Shown one piece after another: positions 15,402 through 18,547 of a DNA stretch of 18,547 nt (positions within the stretch are counted from its first letter, which is position 1; every line of letters begins with the position of its first letter). The DNA lies in contig CAZPMO010000092.1 in the NCBI GenBank assembly GCA_964587515.1, forward strand, positions 1 to 18,547, in the 5' to 3' direction. The translations under genes were made by a program, and so were the position numbers. The stretch comes from CAZPMO01 sp964587515. Lineage in GTDB: Bacteria; Pseudomonadota; Alphaproteobacteria; MPNO01. The notes beneath the pieces are model-generated. The model was not told the origin of the DNA. It ran no database searches and worked only from the letters and a program-made list of their open reading frames with translations.

Positions 15402-16202
15402 ATGGCCAATGGTAACGGAAACAGCGGAGACGACAGCGGATTCGTGGGCCGGGCCGGAAAGTTGGCGGCGCCGACCACGATCTCGATCCTGCTGCTGATC
15501 GCCTGGCACTTCGGCGTCGTGCTGTTCGAGGTGCCGGAGGCGATCCTGCCGACACCTTGGGCCATCGTCGCGCGTATCATCGAGCTGTGGAACCTGCTGC
15601 TGGTGCACTCCTGGCCGACGATTTATCAATGCCTCATCGGTTTCGCGCTGTCGGTGGTGATCGGCGTCGGGCTCGGTATTCTGCTAGCGCTGTCGCGACG
15701 TTTCCACGAAAGCGTCTACCCGCTGATCGTCGCCTTCCAGGTGGTGCCCAAGGTGGCGCTGGCGCCGCTCTTCATCGTGTGGTTCGGGCTCGGCACCACG
15801 TCGCGGGTGCTTCTGGCTTTCGTGATCGCCTTTTTCCCGATGATCGTGAACACCTATGTCGGCATCCAGAGCAGCGATCCGCTGATGGTGCGCATGGCGC
15901 GCTCGTTCTCGGCCAGCCGCTGGACCATCTTCTTCAAGATCGAGCTGCCCACCGCGCTTCCCTTCATTTTCGCCGGCCTCAAGATCGGCATGACCTTCGC
16001 CGTCATCGGCATCATCGTCGCCGAATTCGTCACCGCGCAGGAAGGGCTGGGCTATTTGATGATGTTCGCCGAGGGCAACCTTGATATGCCGCTCCTGATG
16101 GCCGCCCTTGTTGTGCTGTGTATCGTCGGCGTGGTGCTTTATGCCGCCGTGGCCCTGGTCGAAAAGCTGGTGGTTCGCTGGGACGTGGGGCGGAAACTCT
16201 GA
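15402..16202 (+). CDS. TauC/SsuC-type ABC transporter permease
   Basis: A 266-residue inner-membrane permease with about six membrane segments (for example around 26-42, 74-97, 105-130, 137-152, 187-212 and 233-253). The coupling (EAA-type) segment is MVRMARSFSASRWTIFFKIE (162-181) followed by LPTALPFIFAGLKIG. The LPTPWAI near the start and PKVALAPLFIVWFGLG (116-131) are family hallmarks. It starts 50 bases after the ATPase gene behind a purine-rich AGGAACGGA. It should form a homodimer, as the operon holds only one permease gene. Confidence 0.93.
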   Translation: MANGNGNSGDDSGFVGRAGKLAAPTTISILLLIAWHFGVVLFEVPEAILPTPWAIVARIIELWNLLLVHSWPTIYQCLIGFALSVVIGVGLGILLALSRRFHESVYPLIVAFQVVPKVALAPLFIVWFGLGTTSRVLLAFVIAFFPMIVNTYVGIQSSDPLMVRMARSFSASRWTIFFKIELPTALPFIFAGLKIGMTFAVIGIIVAEFVTAQEGLGYLMMFAEGNLDMPLLMAALVVLCIVGVVLYAAVALVEKLVVRWDVGRKL

Positions 16203-16203
16203 C

Positions 16204-16226
16204 GCCACGACGTTTTCGGTCGTGGT
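16204..16226 (+). other. Hairpin just after the permease stop, before the selenoprotein gene
   Basis: CCACGAC (16205-16211) pairs perfectly with GTCGTGG (16219-16225) around a 7-base loop, GTTTTCG; a G-T pair at 16204/16226 extends it. It begins three bases after the permease stop and ends 19 bases before the next ATG. There is no T-run, so it is more likely an mRNA processing or stability element than a terminator. Confidence 0.55.
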
Positions 16227-16245
16227 CTCGCCGTGGAGTATCGAA

Positions 16246-17340
16246 ATGTTGGCCATACGCGACGATCTCGCGACAGCAATTGACCGCTCATGGGACCGGT
16301 TGTCGTCGCCGGGGACATGGTGGTCGGCGTCGGAACGACTGGCCATCGCCGATGAAACCCGCCGCGCCACGCAATGCGACCTGTGCCACCGGCGAATAGA
16401 GGCGCTATCTCCCTATACCGTCGATGGCGCCCACGATGGCGGCGGCGTTCTGCCGGAAAATATCGTCGAGGTGATCCACCGAGTTCGCACCGACAGCGGC
16501 CGGCTGCGCGAGGCATGGTTCGACGAGATCATGGCGTCCGGCCTGACCGACACCGCCTATGTGGAGATCGTCGGCGTGGTCGCGACGATTACTGCCCTGG
16601 ATACGTTCGATCGCGCCCTTGGATCGCCGGCGCGGCCGCTGCCGTCGGCCAAGCCGGGAGAACCGACGCGTCATCGCCCGCGGGGCGCCCGCAAGACAAT
16701 TGCCTGGGTCGCGACCCTCGCCGAGGACGACGTCGCCGAGGAAGACCCCGATCCCTATGCCGGGTTCGAGCCCGTCAACATCCATCGCGCCATGAGTCTC
16801 GTTCCCGAGGAGGTCGCGGGTTTCTTCGAACTTGATCAGGCGCTTTATCTGCCGCAAGCGGCGATCCGCGACCTGGACAACGAGTACCGCGCGCTCACCC
16901 ACAGCCAGTTCGAACTGATCGCGGCGCGAATGGCGGCGCTCAACCAGTGCTTCTATTGAACGGCAAGCCATGCGGTGGTGCTCCGTGCGAGCGGCAGAAA
17001 AGACGGTGAAGACTTCGACCTCGACAGCGTGATCGGAACCGGCGACGGCGATGGCGGCGTGGCCCACGGCGAGTTGTTGCTGGCGTTCGCCGACGCATTG
17101 TTCGGCGATGACGATGCGGAACTGGACCGCATTCGCGCCGAAATTATCGAGACGCTGGGCGAGGCGGCGTTCGTCGATGCCGCTGGGACCGCCGCCTCGT
17201 TCAATTCGGTGGTTCGCGCCGCCGATGCGACGGGAATTCCCGTCGACGAATTCAAGGCCGACGAGACCCGCGAGATCCTGAACGAACTCGGGATCGAAGA
17301 TTTCTCGTCCGGGCCGGCCACCAATACCAGCGGCCGCTGA
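16246..17340 (+). CDS. Putative selenoprotein: two-domain AhpD/carboxymuconolactone-decarboxylase-like protein with in-frame TGA (Sec238)
   Basis: Read through one TGA (16957-16959), this gene encodes 364 residues. The N-terminal AhpD-like domain (about 1-130) has C44-DL-C47-H48. The C-terminal domain (about 190-364) has NQ-C235-F-Y-[TGA238]-TAS-H242, exactly the CxxCxxxH redox motif of AhpD/CMD proteins with selenocysteine for the second Cys. After the TGA the same frame stays open for 126 codons with family-like helices (GELLLAFADALFG and EFKADETREILNELG). Without read-through the gene would split at 16959, and the second half would only have an internal GTG at 16975. The ATG at 16246 follows GGAG at seven bases. 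AhpD-like proteins are thiol peroxidase/reductase helical proteins; Sec would raise reactivity. The gene follows the ABC permease in the same direction. A sequencing error or nonsense mutation is the main alternative, but the exact motif position argues strongly for Sec. Confidence 0.85.
16957..16996 (+). promoter_or_regulatory. UGA (Sec) codon and candidate bacterial SECIS hairpin
   Basis: Downstream of the TGA, TGCTC (16979-16983) pairs with GAGCG (16989-16993) around the loop CGTGC, which has a G at its second position. Below it TGC (16971-16973) pairs with GCA (16994-16996), leaving GGTGG bulged. The loop begins 24 bases after the TGA, in the range expected for bacterial SECIS elements. 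An alternative fold pairs TGCGG (16971-16975) with CCGTG (16983-16987), using two G-T pairs, around TGGTGCT. Bacterial SECIS elements are poorly conserved, so this is a candidate only. Confidence 0.5.
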
Positions 17341-17342
17341 TA

Positions 17343-18547
17343 TCAGGCCTTGCCGTAGCCGCCGCCGCCCGGGGATTCGATGACGAACACGTCGCCGGGG
17401 TGCATCTCGGCGCCGTCGGTGCCGGTCAGCTCGGTCACCGTGCCGTCGGCGCGCTCGACATAGTTGTGGCCGCACTTGCCGGGCTCGCCGCCGGCCATGC
17501 CGAACGGCGGCACGCGGCGATGGCCCGAGACCACGGCCGCAGTCATATCCTCCTCGAAACGCAGCCGACGGATGATGCCGTCACCGCCCCTGTGCTCGCC
17601 GGCGCCCCCCGAGCCGTCGCGGATCGAAAACGATTCGAGGACCACGGGGAAGCGCCATTCGAGGATTTCGGGGTCGGTCGCGAGCGTATTGGTCATGTGG
17701 GTGTGGATCGCGTTGGTGCCGTCGTAATCGGGCCCGGCACCGGCGCCGCCGCAGATCGTCTCGTAGTTCTGATAACCGGCATTGTTGCCGAAGGTGAAGT
17801 TGTTCATGGTTCCCTGGCCCGCCGCCATGATGCCCAGCGCGCCGATCAGCGCGTTGGTGACCGCCTGGCTGGTCTCCACATTGCCCGCGACCACGGCGGC
17901 CGGGTATTTGGGCGCCAGCATGCAGCCTTCGGGAATGATGACGTTGAGCGGCTTCAGACAACCGGCGTTGAGCGGGATGTCGTCATCGACCATGAGCCGG
18001 AATACATAGAGTACCGCGGCCATGCACACCGATGACGGCGCGTTGAAGTTGGAGTTCTGTTGCTCGGCCGTGCCGGTGAAGTCGATGATCGCTTCGCGCG
18101 CCTCGTGGTCGACCTTTATATCGACGCAGATCTTGGCCCCGGAATCCATCTCATATTCGTACGAGCCGTCGGTGAGCACGCCGAGCACGCGGCGGACGCA
18201 TTCCTCGGCGTTGTCCTGGACATGCTTCATGTAAGCGTGGACCACGTCGAGACCGAAATGGTCGATCATCTTGCGGAGTTCCTGGACGCCTTTCTCGTTG
18301 CCCGCGATGTGAGCCTTGAGATCGGCGAGATTGTGGCGGAAATTGCGCGTCGGATAGGGCGCGGTGGTGAACAGCTTCTCGGTTTCGGCCTCCAGCAAGC
18401 GGCCGCCGGCCACGAGCTGGAAGTTGTCGATCAGCACGCCTTCCTCGTCGATGTGGGTCGAGTTGGGCGGCACCGAGCCCGGCGTGATACCGCCGATCTC
18501 GGCGTGGTGGCCGCGCGCCGCCACATAGAAAAGAATGTCTTTGCCGG
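17343..18547 (-). CDS. hyuB: HyuB-type hydantoinase/oxoprolinase subunit B (C-terminal part, runs off the right edge)
   Basis: The visible 400 residues are the C-terminal part of a hydantoinase B / N-methylhydantoinase-type protein, normally about 520-600 residues. The frame is open to the window end (GKDILFYVAARGHHAEIGG), so the GTG at 18524 is internal and not the start. Family markers are RGHHAEIGGITPGSVPP, IDFTGTAEQQNSNFNAP, AGNVETSQAVTNALIGALG, FGNNAGYQNYETICGGAGAG, SGGAGEHRGGDG and the C-terminal glycine-rich PGGGGYGKA. HyuB works with HyuA in ATP-dependent opening of cyclic amides such as hydantoins, 5-oxoproline or caprolactam, or in related carboxylase complexes. HyuA would be expected upstream, beyond the right edge. 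Its stop lies two bases from the stop of the convergent selenoprotein gene. Confidence 0.93.
   Translation of the reverse strand, partial: GKDILFYVAARGHHAEIGGITPGSVPPNSTHIDEEGVLIDNFQLVAGGRLLEAETEKLFTTAPYPTRNFRHNLADLKAHIAGNEKGVQELRKMIDHFGLDVVHAYMKHVQDNAEECVRRVLGVLTDGSYEYEMDSGAKICVDIKVDHEAREAIIDFTGTAEQQNSNFNAPSSVCMAAVLYVFRLMVDDDIPLNAGCLKPLNVIIPEGCMLAPKYPAAVVAGNVETSQAVTNALIGALGIMAAGQGTMNNFTFGNNAGYQNYETICGGAGAGPDYDGTNAIHTHMTNTLATDPEILEWRFPVVLESFSIRDGSGGAGEHRGGDGIIRRLRFEEDMTAAVVSGHRRVPPFGMAGGEPGKCGHNYVERADGTVTELTGTDGAEMHPGDVFVIESPGGGGYGKA

Noticed and set aside
16957..16959. TGA as a simple nonsense mutation that makes a pseudogene
   Set aside because: The TGA lies exactly on the redox position of the motif, the frame downstream is intact to a normal C-terminus, and no other damage is seen. 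It cannot be fully excluded without sel genes or reads.
16975..17340. A separate small gene starting at GTG 16975
   Set aside because: The GTG is codon 244 of the read-through product, it lacks a good ribosome-binding site, and the protein would lose the catalytic motif.

Overview
The window is GC-rich, densely coded chromosomal DNA whose gene content and codon use suggest a proteobacterium, most likely an alphaproteobacterium of the metabolically versatile soil or marine kind. This placement is an inference from style, because no rRNA, tRNA or marker gene is present. I see no insertion sequence, phage gene, CRISPR array or tRNA. Sixteen protein genes fill almost everything, and the longest gene-free stretch is the 267-base divergent region at 13121-13387.

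Layout. (1) 1-4605, minus strand: a two-domain extradiol-dioxygenase-like VOC protein is followed by a branched-chain-amino-acid-type (HAAT) ABC importer, livH-livM-livG-livF, and then its substrate-binding protein, which runs off the left edge. (2) 4784-7196, plus strand: a short operon of a small VOC protein, an alpha/beta hydrolase and a flavin-dependent aromatic-ring-type monooxygenase, divergent from block 1. (3) 7203-13120, minus strand: an M20-like amidohydrolase with an eroded metal site, a luciferase-like flavin monooxygenase and a three-subunit molybdenum hydroxylase (large, FAD and 2Fe-2S subunits). (4) 13388-17340, plus strand: a Tat-exported SsuA/TauA-like binding protein, its ATPase and permease, and a two-domain AhpD/carboxymuconolactone-decarboxylase-like protein. 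(5) 17343-18547, minus strand: the C-terminal part of a HyuB-type hydantoinase/oxoprolinase subunit, cut by the right edge.

The strongest find is in block 4. The AhpD-like gene is interrupted by one in-frame TGA (16957-16959), which falls exactly on the second redox position of a C-x-x-[TGA]-x-x-x-H motif. The same frame then stays open and protein-like for 126 more codons. A candidate SECIS-type hairpin follows the TGA at a suitable distance. I read this as one 364-residue selenoprotein (16246-17340) that ordinary gene calling would split into two genes.

Together the genes look like a peripheral catabolic island: two importers of different classes bring in a small organic solute; a molybdenum hydroxylase, a flavin monooxygenase and a luciferase-like oxygenase oxidise it; VOC dioxygenase-like and hydrolase/amidohydrolase-like proteins open and break it; and a selenium-based peroxidase-like protein may deal with peroxides. 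An N-heteroaromatic or amide/hydantoin-like substrate is plausible but not proven.
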